Shown: positions 27,710-36,490, counted from the first letter of the stretch. The stretch is DNA of 64,000 nt from Aerococcaceae bacterium NML190073 (GCA_026131555.1 JAMXJH010000004.1:1-64000), one strand, 5' to 3'. The notes: generated from the sequence alone by a model not told the origin. Translations and numbers: made by a program.

Positions 27710-27778
27710 TGAAAAAAAATTTCATATAAAAAAAGCTTGAAATTTTATTTCTGTTCACTTATAATGAAAGCGTAAACA
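27710..27778 (+). promoter_or_regulatory. Sialic acid operon promoter with two operators and a cre site
   Basis: TTGAAA (27737-27742) and TATAAT (27760-27765) are 17 nt apart. Two copies of TGAAA-N5-TTTCA are seen: a perfect one at 27710-27724 and one at 27738-27752 (last base T) that overlaps the -35 box; centres are 28 bp apart. GAAA/TTTC palindromes are typical of RpiR-family regulators, and an RpiR gene is the second gene here. ATGAAAGCGTAAACA (27764-27778) fits the CcpA cre consensus WTGNAANCGNWNNCW at every position. Confidence 0.8.
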
Positions 27779-27793
27779 AAACAGAGGTAGGTG

Positions 27794-28687
27794 ATGAGAT
27801 TAAATATGAATTACTTATGTTTTGACATTGGTGGAACTTATATTAAGTACGCAATGTTCAACGCTTTCGGAGAGCAACTAACAGCAACTGAGAAAGTCAA
27901 AACTCGAATTGAAGAGCAAACAAACCATATTCTTGAACAAATTCTTGAAATCATTAAAGGTGTTCAACTAAATGAAACTTTGGCAGGAATTGCCATTGCT
28001 ACAGCAGGGGTTGTGGATTCAAGTACCGGTTCGTTGCGATACGCAGGCTACACCATTCCGAATTACACCGGAACACCATTGAAGGAAAAAGTAGAAGAAT
28101 TGGCAAAGGTTCCATGCGTTGTCATCAATGATGTAAATGCCGCTTGCTTAGGAGAGTTTTGGCAAGGGTTTCCGGAAGGAAAGCAACCTAATTCACTTAT
28201 TTGCTTAACCATTGGCACCGGTGTCGGTGGAGCTGTAATGTTCAATAAACAATTATATTACGGTATGACCGATATGGCAGGGGAAATAGGCTACTTACCG
28301 ATTAATGGGCAACATTTTCAAGATTTAGCTTCCACTACTGCTCTTTTGAAGGCTGCAACAGAAGTTGTTGGTTACGAAATAACGGGCGAGGAATTTTTTG
28401 AATTGCTGAGTCGGGCAGATTCTTCTGAAATTCAGCAAGTATTTGCAAACTTTATTGACGCTTTAGCAACGGGCATTCTCTCCATTCAATATTTGTTGAA
28501 TCCGGAATGCATTGTGTTAGGTGGAGGCATTTTGGCGCAAGAAGCGATTATCTTACCAGCGTTACAACTAGCATTGAAAGCCAAAGTCGTCGATGAGCGT
28601 TTTCTAACGGCTCAGATTAAATCGGCAACTTTAGGGAACAATGCCGGTATGCTTGGCGCCTTATATTTATTATTGAACGCTAGGTAA
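27794..28687 (+). CDS. nanK: ROK-family kinase, probable N-acetylmannosamine kinase
   Basis: By context this enzyme phosphorylates N-acetylmannosamine for NanE. The ROK signature DIGGTYIKYAMF is at the N-terminus, VVINDVNAACLGE holds the catalytic aspartate, and LTIGTGVGGAVM is the second nucleotide loop. The usual ROK zinc block (CxCGxxGCxE, with a preceding GH) is absent: the region reads AGEIGYLPINGQHF. Possible starts are 27791 (GTG), 27794 and 27806 (ATG); GAGG at 27784 favours 27794. Glucokinase or another amino-sugar kinase activity cannot be excluded. Confidence 0.75.
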   Translation: MRLNMNYLCFDIGGTYIKYAMFNAFGEQLTATEKVKTRIEEQTNHILEQILEIIKGVQLNETLAGIAIATAGVVDSSTGSLRYAGYTIPNYTGTPLKEKVEELAKVPCVVINDVNAACLGEFWQGFPEGKQPNSLICLTIGTGVGGAVMFNKQLYYGMTDMAGEIGYLPINGQHFQDLASTTALLKAATEVVGYEITGEEFFELLSRADSSEIQQVFANFIDALATGILSIQYLLNPECIVLGGGILAQEAIILPALQLALKAKVVDERFLTAQIKSATLGNNAGMLGALYLLLNAR

Positions 28688-28705
28688 AAAAAGGTGGTGA
28701 TTCAA

Positions 28706-29509
28706 ATGAGTCTTCGCGAAAACATTGAGCAAAATTTCATTCGTTTTTCGCCGAAAGAAAAACTCATTGCTACATACTTGTTGCAAGAAAATCAACCCTT
28801 GAAAAATATCAGCATTCAACATCTGTCGACGTTAACAAATGTTTCTCCAGCAACGATCACACGTTTTTGTCGAAAAATAGGTTGTGATAGCTTTGTTGAT
28901 TTGAAAATTCAATTACAGGCTAGTGAAAACACAGAACAACCGATAGAAAGTGAGCCGATTTTTAGTACAGTTTCGCAATATTATAACCGCGTTTTGCAAA
29001 AGACAGCAGATTTGCTATCGGAAACGCAACTCAGACGGATGATTCGTTTAATTCTGGAAGCGAATCGAATTGTGATTTATGGTGTAGGAAGCTCCGGCTT
29101 AACAGCCAGAGAGATGGCAATTAGATTCTCGAGGATGGGAATCAATGCTACGTGCGAAACAGATTCGCATATGATGATTATTAGTAGCACGATTACAACA
29201 GCGGATGACCTTGTTATCGGCATTAGTAATTCGGGTGAAACAAAGGAAGTGATTCATGCATTAACGAATGCCAAACGTAACCAAGCAACCGTCATAGCAG
29301 TTAGTAGCATTAACGGAGGGACATTGTCGCAGTTAGCAAATGAAACATTATTGGTTTACAATAGTCGTTTCATCAACAATGAGCAATTTGTTAACAGTCA
29401 GTTCCCAATCTCATTTTTGTTTGATATCTTGACCTTGATGTTGCTCGAAAATCCTGATTATCGTCGCAACATGCAGAAAACTATTCAAGAAATTACTCAG
29501 AATCATTAA
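28706..29509 (+). CDS. RpiR-family transcriptional regulator of the sialic acid operon
   Basis: The 267-residue regulator has an N-terminal helix-turn-helix (LSTLTNVSPATITRFCRKIGCDSFVDLKIQL) and a C-terminal SIS sugar-phosphate-binding domain (IVIYGVGSSGLTAREMA, VIGISNSGETKEVIHAL). By analogy with streptococcal and staphylococcal NanR it probably senses a sialic-acid intermediate such as ManNAc-6-P and binds the paired operators before the kinase gene. The ATG at 28706 follows AAGGTGGTG at 6 nt. It is embedded within the operon, so it would control its own level. Confidence 0.85.
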   Translation: MSLRENIEQNFIRFSPKEKLIATYLLQENQPLKNISIQHLSTLTNVSPATITRFCRKIGCDSFVDLKIQLQASENTEQPIESEPIFSTVSQYYNRVLQKTADLLSETQLRRMIRLILEANRIVIYGVGSSGLTAREMAIRFSRMGINATCETDSHMMIISSTITTADDLVIGISNSGETKEVIHALTNAKRNQATVIAVSSINGGTLSQLANETLLVYNSRFINNEQFVNSQFPISFLFDILTLMLLENPDYRRNMQKTIQEITQNH

Positions 29510-29528
29510 CTATATCGGAGGAAATAAC

Positions 29529-30830
29529 ATGAAATTAAAGAAATTATTAACTTTGGCTTTATCATCTAGTATGTTATTAGGAGCAGTCGCAAACGTTATT
29601 CCGGCAGCAACAGCATTTGCTGAAGAAGAAGTGACAATTACTTATTGGAACTTCCCTAACTTTACTAACGACAAAGAATTTACAGCTTCAGAGGATTACG
29701 ATGCTGCTTTAATCAAAGCTTTCCAAGAGAAATACCCACACATTAAAGTAGAGTATCAAAAATTAGACTTCACAGATGGTCCGGCAAAAATTGAAACGGC
29801 TATCCAATCTAAAACAAACCCTGATGTAATTTACGATGCACCGGGACGTATTATTGACTGGGCAAGTAAAGGTTACTTATCACCATTCTCTGAAGTAGAT
29901 ACAGCAACTTTGAATGAAGCTGCTGTAAGAGCAAGTTCATTTGACGGAGAATTATATTTATATCCGCAAGGAATTGCGCCATTCTTGATGGCAGTTAACA
30001 CTGATTTAACAGATAAATTAGGCGTAACAGATTTATTACCTTTGGAAGCAGAAGGGCGTAACTGGAACGTCGAAGAGTTCCAAGCATTTTTGGAAGCAGT
30101 TCAAAAAGCTGATGAATCAGTAATTCCAACGGTTGTATATGCTAAATCTCAAGCAGGAGACCAAGGTCCGCGTGCATTTGTATCCAACTTATTCGGTTCT
30201 TGGATTACAAACGATGACGTGACAGAGTACATTATCAATAATGAAGCAGGTGTGAAAGCTTTAGAATGGATTAAAGAACAAGCACCTAAAGGCATTTTAG
30301 GACAAGGTGCCGCATTAGAAGCTAAAGACGCTTTAGAGTACTTCAAATCAGGTAAAGCAGCGTTAACTATTTTGGCTAGTCCTGGCTTACGCGCTCAATG
30401 GTCTGACTTAAATACTAAGTTCTTACCGTTCCCTAACGTAGATAAAGCACCTAAATATGAATACTTAGTAGCAGGACCAGCAGTATTTGATAATGGTGAT
30501 GAGAAAAAAGTCGAAGCTGCTAAACTATTCGTAGACTTCCTCATTAATGACGAAACATGGGGTAAACGTACATTGCTAGCTACTGGTAACTTCTCAGCCA
30601 AAAAAGATGAAACAAATCTATATGAAGACGAAGAACTTGCATTTGCAGAAACATTGAGTTCAAACTTCGGCGCTTATTACAACACGATTCCGGGTTACTC
30701 ACAAATGCGTCCGTTGTGGTTCCCAATGTTACAAGGTATCTTATCTGGCGATATTTCTGATGTGAAAGAAGCAGTAGATGCATTCGTTGAAGAAGCACAA
30801 GCCATTTATGAAGAAGAAAAAGGTAACTAA
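29529..30830 (+). CDS. ABC transporter sugar-binding protein (probable sialic acid), no lipobox
   Basis: The 433-residue family-1 binding protein resembles SatA-type sialic acid receptors by position and fold: VTITYWNFPNF at the mature start, NPDVIYDAPGRIIDWASKGYL, and a C-terminal hinge region with MRPLWFPMLQGILSGD. The signal peptide ends ATAFA-EEE like a type I site; there is no cysteine in the signal region or anywhere in the protein, so it cannot be lipid-anchored by the usual route, unlike most Gram-positive binding proteins. Terminator-like hairpin between it and the permeases would give more receptor than channel. Specificity comes from nanE/nanA in the same operon. Confidence 0.8.
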   Translation: MKLKKLLTLALSSSMLLGAVANVIPAATAFAEEEVTITYWNFPNFTNDKEFTASEDYDAALIKAFQEKYPHIKVEYQKLDFTDGPAKIETAIQSKTNPDVIYDAPGRIIDWASKGYLSPFSEVDTATLNEAAVRASSFDGELYLYPQGIAPFLMAVNTDLTDKLGVTDLLPLEAEGRNWNVEEFQAFLEAVQKADESVIPTVVYAKSQAGDQGPRAFVSNLFGSWITNDDVTEYIINNEAGVKALEWIKEQAPKGILGQGAALEAKDALEYFKSGKAALTILASPGLRAQWSDLNTKFLPFPNVDKAPKYEYLVAGPAVFDNGDEKKVEAAKLFVDFLINDETWGKRTLLATGNFSAKKDETNLYEDEELAFAETLSSNFGAYYNTIPGYSQMRPLWFPMLQGILSGDISDVKEAVDAFVEEAQAIYEEEKGN

Positions 30831-30844
30831 TTCACTTTAAATTG

Positions 30845-30897
30845 GAGCATTTCTTCCTATTTGACTACTCACATAAGGGGAGAAGTGCTCTTCTTTT
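30845..30897 (+). terminator. Attenuating hairpin between binding-protein and permease genes
   Basis: GAGCATTTCTTCC (30845-30857) pairs with GGAGAAGTGCTC (30879-30890) with G-U pairs, followed by TTCTTTT. The permeases that follow lack a clear promoter of their own, so partial read-through is likely. Confidence 0.65.
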
Positions 30898-30938
30898 ATC
30901 TCAAAATGAGTTAAAAGCTTTTTGGAAAGGAGTTTATT

Positions 30939-31820
30939 ATGCTAAGTAAGTTGAGACGTAAAAATGATTTTAGCGGCTATTTATTTATTTTGCCATCAAT
31001 GGTCTTCTTCTTAACTTTTGTCTTATACCCGATGATGAAAGGCATTCACATGTCACTGTTCAAATTCCGGGGACGCCGTGAAACCTTTGTAGCCTTGCAA
31101 AATTATATTAAATTATTAAGTGATCGTGTGTTTCTTCGTTCAATGGGGAACACGATGTTAATTGTATCTATTGCTGTTCCAATTGTGGTTGCATTATCTT
31201 TGTTTATTGCAATTAATATTTACAATAAGTCAGCAGCAGTCAGAAGTTTCTTCCGTGGTGTTTTCTACCTGCCGGCTGTGTCTTCTGTTGTTTCCATTAC
31301 AGTCGTATGGTTGTGGATTTATAACCCTGATTTCGGTATTTTGAACTATGTGCTGAAGTCAGCTCATTTAATTGACAAAAATGTTCAATGGTTGGGGGAT
31401 TCGACGACGGCTATTTATGCGATTATCGTCGTTTTAATTACGACGAGTATAGGGCAACCGATTATTTTGTACATCGCGGCATTAGGGAATGTTCCTGTAG
31501 AATTGATTGAATCTGCAAAAATAGATGGTGCTTCTAATTGGGAAATTTTCAAAGATATTATTTGGCCACAAATTATCCCGACAACTTTATATATTGTGGT
31601 AACGACCACCATTAACAGTTTCCAAATTTTTGCTTTGATTCAATTGATGACTGCCGGCGGTCCTAACTATTCGACATCTACAGTCATGTATCTCGTATAT
31701 GAAACAGGTATTAAAATTCAAGATTACGGAAAAGCTTCAGCAATGGGTGTGCTATTAGCCATTATCATTGCGATTATCTCAACCATGCAGTTTAGATACT
31801 TGAACCGTAAGATTGATTAA
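30939..31820 (+). CDS. ABC sugar permease, MalF/UgpA type
   Basis: This 293-residue protein has six membrane helices and the EAA coupling loop of type I sugar importers, seen as ELIESAKIDGASNWEIFKDIIWPQIIP (about 185-212). It pairs with the next permease. The ATG at 30939 has AAAGGAG upstream. No ATP-binding subunit is encoded in the operon; in related streptococci a shared MsmK-type ATPase serves several such importers, so the same is inferred here. Confidence 0.9.
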   Translation: MLSKLRRKNDFSGYLFILPSMVFFLTFVLYPMMKGIHMSLFKFRGRRETFVALQNYIKLLSDRVFLRSMGNTMLIVSIAVPIVVALSLFIAINIYNKSAAVRSFFRGVFYLPAVSSVVSITVVWLWIYNPDFGILNYVLKSAHLIDKNVQWLGDSTTAIYAIIVVLITTSIGQPIILYIAALGNVPVELIESAKIDGASNWEIFKDIIWPQIIPTTLYIVVTTTINSFQIFALIQLMTAGGPNYSTSTVMYLVYETGIKIQDYGKASAMGVLLAIIIAIISTMQFRYLNRKID

Positions 31821-31834
31821 GGAGGCGAAAGAAT

Positions 31835-32668
31835 ATGGAATTCAAAAAATTTGGTTTATTTAACATTGTATCTTTCACCTTATTATCGTTTTTAACAATT
31901 TTCTTTATCTTTCCATTTTATTGGATTGCAACGGGTGCTTTTAAGATACAAGATGTAGCGATTGCATTACCACCACAGTGGTTTCCAACGACTCCGACCT
32001 TTGAAAATTTTGAGAAATTGTTGTCTCCTTTAACGGCGCGGTGGTTCTTTAATTCTGTTTTTGTATCATTATCAACGACAGTATTGGTTTGTACAACGGC
32101 TTCATTAGCCGGCTATGCACTCGCCAAAAAACGTTTCTGGGGGGCCGGTATGCTGTTTGCGATTTTCATCGGGGCTATGGCATTACCAAAGCAAGTTATC
32201 TTGATTCCTTTGTTACGTTTAATTACAGAGTTAGGATTGATGGACACGTATCGTGCGTTGATTTTACCGGCAGTAGGTTGGCCGTTTGGTATTTTCTTGA
32301 TGAAACAATTCTCTCATTCGGTACCCGATTCTTTGTTAGAATCTGCTGATATTGATGGCTGTGGCGAAATTAAGAAATTCATCAACATTGTGTTGCCGAT
32401 TGTTAAGCCAGGTATTGGAGCGCTAGCAATCTTCACATTTATTTCTAGTTGGAATGATTATTTCTCACAATTAGTATTTACAAACTCTGAAGCCATGAAA
32501 ACTTTACCGTTAGGGTTAGCTTCAATGGCACAACAAGCTGAGTTCTCATTAAACTATGGAGTATTAATGGCAGGTGCATTACTAGCGTCCATGCCGATGA
32601 TTATTGTATTCTTGATGTTCCAAAGTTTCTTTGCTCAGGGCATTACAGTAGGGGCGGTGAAAGGATAA
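31835..32668 (+). CDS. ABC sugar permease, MalG/UgpE type
   Basis: The second 277-residue permease of the importer also has six membrane helices, with the EAA loop SLLESADIDGCGEIKKFINIVLPIVKPG at about 167-193 and the C-terminal AQGITVGAVKG tail typical of MalG-type subunits. Start follows AAGGAGGCG. Its stop codon shares one base with the nanE start, giving tight translational coupling of transport with the first catabolic step. Confidence 0.92.
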   Translation: MEFKKFGLFNIVSFTLLSFLTIFFIFPFYWIATGAFKIQDVAIALPPQWFPTTPTFENFEKLLSPLTARWFFNSVFVSLSTTVLVCTTASLAGYALAKKRFWGAGMLFAIFIGAMALPKQVILIPLLRLITELGLMDTYRALILPAVGWPFGIFLMKQFSHSVPDSLLESADIDGCGEIKKFINIVLPIVKPGIGALAIFTFISSWNDYFSQLVFTNSEAMKTLPLGLASMAQQAEFSLNYGVLMAGALLASMPMIIVFLMFQSFFAQGITVGAVKG

Positions 32669-33363
32669 TGACTCATCCAATGATTGAACAACTGAAAGGG
32701 AAATTGGTAATTTCTTGTCAAGCTTTGCCGGGAGAGCCTTTGTATCGCGAGGAAGGAGGCGTCATGGTTTTGATGGCAAAAGCTGCCCTCGAAGCCGGTG
32801 CGGTTGCCATTCGCGCTCAAGGAATTACCGATATTAAACAGATTAAAGCAGCGTTCGACGTGCCGATTATCGGAATTATCAAGCGAAATTACGAAGGGTA
32901 CGATTCGTATATTACGACTACGATGAAAGAGATTGATGAACTTGTAGAAGTAGGAAGCGACATCATTGCATTGGATGCTACTTTAAGAAAGCGCGGTGAT
33001 GGTAGCACTATTAATGAATTTGTACAAGCAATTAAAGAAAAATATCCACATCAATTGCTGATGGCAGATATTTCTACCTTGGAAGAAGGTCTAAATGCGG
33101 CGAAATTAGGTTTCGACTTAATCGGTACTACAATGAATGGTTATACTCCATACACACAAGATGAAACTGAAGGACCTAATTTTGAGTTGATGCGCCAGCT
33201 GGTAGAACAAACTGGGAAGCCAATTGTTGCCGAAGGCAAAATTCACACGCCGGAAGATTTGGCGAAAGCCTTCGAACAAGGAATTTATACAGCGGTCGTA
33301 GGCGGAGCCATTACTCGACCTCTCGAAATTGCGAAGCGCTTTATTAAAGCAGTTCCACAATAA
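32668..33363 (+). CDS. nanE: N-acetylmannosamine-6-phosphate 2-epimerase
   Basis: NanE converts ManNAc-6-P to GlcNAc-6-P, linking sialic acid to amino-sugar metabolism. The 231-residue TIM barrel shows the family markers LVISCQALPGEPLYR at the N-terminus, VGIIKRNYEG-like VPIIGIIKRNYEGYDSYIT, IALDATLRKRGDG, LLMADISTLEEGLNAAKLGFDLIGTT and the late GKPIVAEGKIHTPEDLAKAF with AVVGGAITRPLEI phosphate loop. The catalytic lysine lies in IIKRNY. Start overlaps the preceding permease stop. Confidence 0.96.
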   Translation: MTHPMIEQLKGKLVISCQALPGEPLYREEGGVMVLMAKAALEAGAVAIRAQGITDIKQIKAAFDVPIIGIIKRNYEGYDSYITTTMKEIDELVEVGSDIIALDATLRKRGDGSTINEFVQAIKEKYPHQLLMADISTLEEGLNAAKLGFDLIGTTMNGYTPYTQDETEGPNFELMRQLVEQTGKPIVAEGKIHTPEDLAKAFEQGIYTAVVGGAITRPLEIAKRFIKAVPQ

Positions 33364-33386
33364 TAAACAGAAAGGAGCAAAAAAGC

Positions 33387-33680
33387 ATGACATTATCACA
33401 ATTGATTATTGGCTGGTTTTATTATGGAATTTTTTTCATGGGGTTATCAGTCGTTGCAACGATCTTACTTAATCGAATAGTGAAACATTATGTAACGGCT
33501 CCTTTATTAATCAATGCGTTCAGCATTATACTCTTACTCGTCATGTTATTCTTGCAGACAATGACGAATGAAGAGTTCTGGTTTAATTTATTGTTCCGGT
33601 ACATGCCGGTGGTAATTGCGAGTGCCGTTTATAATTTCGGTCTTTTCCTTACCAAAAAAGGAAAAGCATTACACGATTAA
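33387..33680 (+). CDS. Small membrane protein of unknown function in the sialic acid operon
   Basis: I do not recognise this 97-residue protein. It has three predicted membrane helices at about 6-27, 38-58 and 64-90, a basic loop NRIVKHYV between the first two, and a short charged end KKGKALHD. It has a good ribosome site (AAAGGAG) and lies 23 nt after nanE and 23 nt before nanA, so it is expressed with them. Candidates are an accessory subunit of uptake, a sugar permeation helper or a membrane partner of NanA; nothing in the sequence decides. Some firmicute small membrane proteins of the Msa type have similar size. Confidence 0.7.
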   Translation: MTLSQLIIGWFYYGIFFMGLSVVATILLNRIVKHYVTAPLLINAFSIILLLVMLFLQTMTNEEFWFNLLFRYMPVVIASAVYNFGLFLTKKGKALHD

Positions 33681-33703
33681 CGAAACAAAGGAGAATTGAT
33701 TGA

Positions 33704-34615
33704 ATGAGCAAATTAGACAAATATAAAGGGATTATTCCAGCGTTTTACGCTTGTTATGACGATGAAGGTAACGTCTGCCCCGAACGAACTCAAAAGCTAG
33801 CGCAACATTATTTGGAGGTAGGCGTCAAAGGTCTTTATGTGGGCGGCAGTTCCGGTGAATGTATTTACCAAAATGTTGAAGAACGCAAACTTATTTTGGA
33901 AAATGTAATGAAAGCTGTCGGTGGCAAAATGACGATTATTGCTCATATTGCGGCATCTTCAACGCGTGATAGCGTGGAATTAGCGCGACATGCGGAATCA
34001 TTAGGAGTTGATGCGTTGGCAGCTATCCCGCCGATTTATTTCCGATTGCCTGAAGCATCCATCGAAGCATATTGGAGCTCGATGATTGATGCAACGAATC
34101 TGGATTTCATCATTTACAATATCCCACAAACGACAGGATATTCATTATCTGTTGACTTATACAAAAAAATGCTTGAAAAGCCACAAGTAATCGGTGTTAA
34201 AAACTCTTCAATGCCAGTGTTGGATATCTTGACATTCAAGCAAGCAGCAACAAAAGAAGTGGTCATCTTTAATGGCCCGGATGAACAATTTGTTGCCGGG
34301 CGTTTGATGGGAGCTGATGGTGGTATCGGTGGAACTTACGGCGTTATGCCTGAATTATTCTTAGCCGCGGATGCTGCTTTGAAAGCAAACAACTTTGACT
34401 TAGCACAGCGCATTCAATTCGCTATTACCGAGATTATTTTCACAATGGTGCAAGCACAAGGAAACTTGTACGATGTCATGAAGTCTATCCTGAAACGTGA
34501 AGGGTTAGAAGTCGGTTCTGTTCGTGGGCCTTTAGCATGCGTGACTTCTGCCGACGAAGCTGTTATTGAGAAAGCTCACGCACTCATTAAGGCGGCTCGA
34601 GCGGAATTCTGTTAG
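33704..34615 (+). CDS. nanA: N-acetylneuraminate lyase
   Basis: NanA cleaves sialic acid to pyruvate and N-acetylmannosamine through a Schiff base. The 303-residue TIM barrel has GGSSGE (47-52) binding the carboxylate, Y138 in FIIYNIPQTTGYSL and the Schiff-base lysine K166 in VIGVKNSS. The threonines after the tyrosine distinguish sialic acid lyase from dihydrodipicolinate synthase. It is the last gene of the operon, followed by a strong terminator. No sialidase or NagA/NagB gene lies nearby, so the operon handles free sialic acid only and depends on distant nag genes. Confidence 0.95.
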   Translation: MSKLDKYKGIIPAFYACYDDEGNVCPERTQKLAQHYLEVGVKGLYVGGSSGECIYQNVEERKLILENVMKAVGGKMTIIAHIAASSTRDSVELARHAESLGVDALAAIPPIYFRLPEASIEAYWSSMIDATNLDFIIYNIPQTTGYSLSVDLYKKMLEKPQVIGVKNSSMPVLDILTFKQAATKEVVIFNGPDEQFVAGRLMGADGGIGGTYGVMPELFLAADAALKANNFDLAQRIQFAITEIIFTMVQAQGNLYDVMKSILKREGLEVGSVRGPLACVTSADEAVIEKAHALIKAARAEFC

Positions 34616-34624
34616 AATTTGAAT

Positions 34625-34670
34625 AACGTTCTGAAATTGGCGAATCTATGCTAGTTTCAGAACGTTTTTT
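34625..34670 (+). terminator. Terminator of the sialic acid operon
   Basis: AACGTTCTGAAA (34625-34636) pairs perfectly with TTTCAGAACGTT (34655-34666), then TTTT. Confidence 0.93.
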
Positions 34671-34686
34671 GATTTGTGAAGTTCTT

Positions 34687-34715
34687 TTGACCTTTTATAG
34701 CGGGTACTTTATAAT
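34687..34715 (+). promoter_or_regulatory. Promoter of the ABC/MATE operon
   Basis: TTGACC (34687-34692) and TATAAT (34710-34715) are 17 nt apart, 36 bases before the ABC start codon. Confidence 0.8.
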
Positions 34716-34750
34716 GGGAGGGATAAGATTTTGCGAGGAAGAAGAGATTT

Positions 34751-36490
34751 ATGTTAAAGGAATTTATTAAATATTATCGCCCATACAAAAAGTTATTTAC
34801 CATTGATTTCGGCTGTGCTGTCATCTCGGCTATTCTAGAATTGATGTTTCCAATCGGTGTGAATCGAATTATTGATGTCGTCTTGCCTACGGGGAATTTC
34901 AAGACTATCATTCTAGTATCAACCGTGTTATTGAGTCTATATTTATTCAATATGACATTGAATTACATCGTGGTTTATTTGGGACACAATTTAGGTATTA
35001 ATATTGAAACGGATATGCGTCGCGATTTGTTCCACCATCTCCAAAAACATTCGTTTGCTTACTACGACGAGGTGAAAACCGGCGAATTAATGAGCCGATT
35101 AACCAGTGATTTATTTGATATTAGCGAGTTGGCACACCATGGTCCTGAGGATGTCTTTATTACGATAATGAGTATTGCAGGCGCTTTTTTCTTAATGTTG
35201 CAAGTGCATACGCATTTAGCAATTGGTTCTATTATTGTCATTCCTTTATTGGGAGTAGGGTTGTCAATCTTCAATCGGCGAATGTCCGCTATCAACCGTG
35301 GGATTTACCGACAATTGGGGGCGTTTAATGCCGGATTGGAGAATTCACTGAGCGGCATTCGTGTTGTTAAGGCTTTTGCGAATGAGCAGCATGAGAAAGG
35401 CGTTTTTGAAGGGATGATTCAAGCATATCGTCAGAATAAGTTAGCTTTCTATAAGACGATGGCAACGAGTTCATCATTCAATTATGTTTTGATGCGTTTG
35501 GTTAATTTATTTGCTTTAGTGGCCGGTGCTTTCTATGCTATTAAAGGAGAATTAACAACAGGGCAATTGGTTGGTTTCGTTCTGTTGTCCAATACTTTCG
35601 TCAGACCAATTGAACGCATCAATACAATGATCGAACTATATCCAAAAGGATTCGCCGGATTCAAACGTTTCCGTGAGGAAATGGAGCGCGAGCCTGATAT
35701 TGTAGACAGTGTTGATGCGATAGAGGCGCCTCATTTTGAAGGAAGAATTGAATATGACAATGTGAGTTTCGGTTATACAGACCAACGAAAAGTCTTGTCT
35801 GATATCAACTTAACAATCCCTGCTGGACAGACGGTAGCGTTTGTTGGACCGAGCGGCGCAGGAAAAACTACACTCGTCAATTTATTGCCGCGCTTCTATG
35901 ATATTCAAGAGGGAAGTATCCGTATTGATGGCACAGACATTCGGCAATATTCTATGGCATCATTGCGTCAACAAATTGGTGTGGTGCAACAAGATGTTTT
36001 TCTCTTTAATGGGACAATTCGTGAGAACGTCTTATATGGTCGTTTAGATGCTACCCCTGAAGAAGTTGAATTTGCTGTTGAGCGCGCCAAATTGAAGGAA
36101 ATTATTGCTGATTTGCCGGAAGGTTTAGATACTGAAATCGGTGAGCGTGGCGTGAAACTGTCCGGTGGGCAGAAACAACGTTTATCAATTGCACGTATCT
36201 TCTTGAAAAACCCTTCGATTCTAATTTTGGACGAAGCGACGAGTGCTTTGGATACACAAACGGAGCAGTTTATTCAACAATCTTTCGATGAATTGGCTGA
36301 GGGAAGAACAACACTTGTTATTGCGCATCGTTTAGCAACTATTCAGCATGTTGACCGTATTGTAGTTGTCACTTCCGAAGGAATTGTTGAAGAAGGAACG
36401 CATTCGGATTTATTAGCGTTAGGTGGACATTATGCGACATTGTATTATGCACAATTCGGGCAAAAGGAAAGGGAGTATTATGAAAGATAA
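34751..36490 (+). CDS. ABC-type exporter half-transporter (MsbA/BmrA-like)
   Basis: The 579-residue protein has an N-terminal six-helix exporter domain (about 1-310) and a C-terminal ATPase with Walker A GPSGAGKTT (near 364), Q-loop GVVQQDVFLFNGTIRENVLYG, signature LSGGQKQR, Walker B ILILDEATSALD and H-loop IAHRLATI. It is a half-transporter and must dimerise; with no second half gene beside it, it likely forms a homodimer. Substrate is unknown: lipids, peptides or drugs are typical. It overlaps the MATE gene by 11 nt, so the two exporters are translated together. Confidence 0.93.
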   Translation: MLKEFIKYYRPYKKLFTIDFGCAVISAILELMFPIGVNRIIDVVLPTGNFKTIILVSTVLLSLYLFNMTLNYIVVYLGHNLGINIETDMRRDLFHHLQKHSFAYYDEVKTGELMSRLTSDLFDISELAHHGPEDVFITIMSIAGAFFLMLQVHTHLAIGSIIVIPLLGVGLSIFNRRMSAINRGIYRQLGAFNAGLENSLSGIRVVKAFANEQHEKGVFEGMIQAYRQNKLAFYKTMATSSSFNYVLMRLVNLFALVAGAFYAIKGELTTGQLVGFVLLSNTFVRPIERINTMIELYPKGFAGFKRFREEMEREPDIVDSVDAIEAPHFEGRIEYDNVSFGYTDQRKVLSDINLTIPAGQTVAFVGPSGAGKTTLVNLLPRFYDIQEGSIRIDGTDIRQYSMASLRQQIGVVQQDVFLFNGTIRENVLYGRLDATPEEVEFAVERAKLKEIIADLPEGLDTEIGERGVKLSGGQKQRLSIARIFLKNPSILILDEATSALDTQTEQFIQQSFDELAEGRTTLVIAHRLATIQHVDRIVVVTSEGIVEEGTHSDLLALGGHYATLYYAQFGQKEREYYER

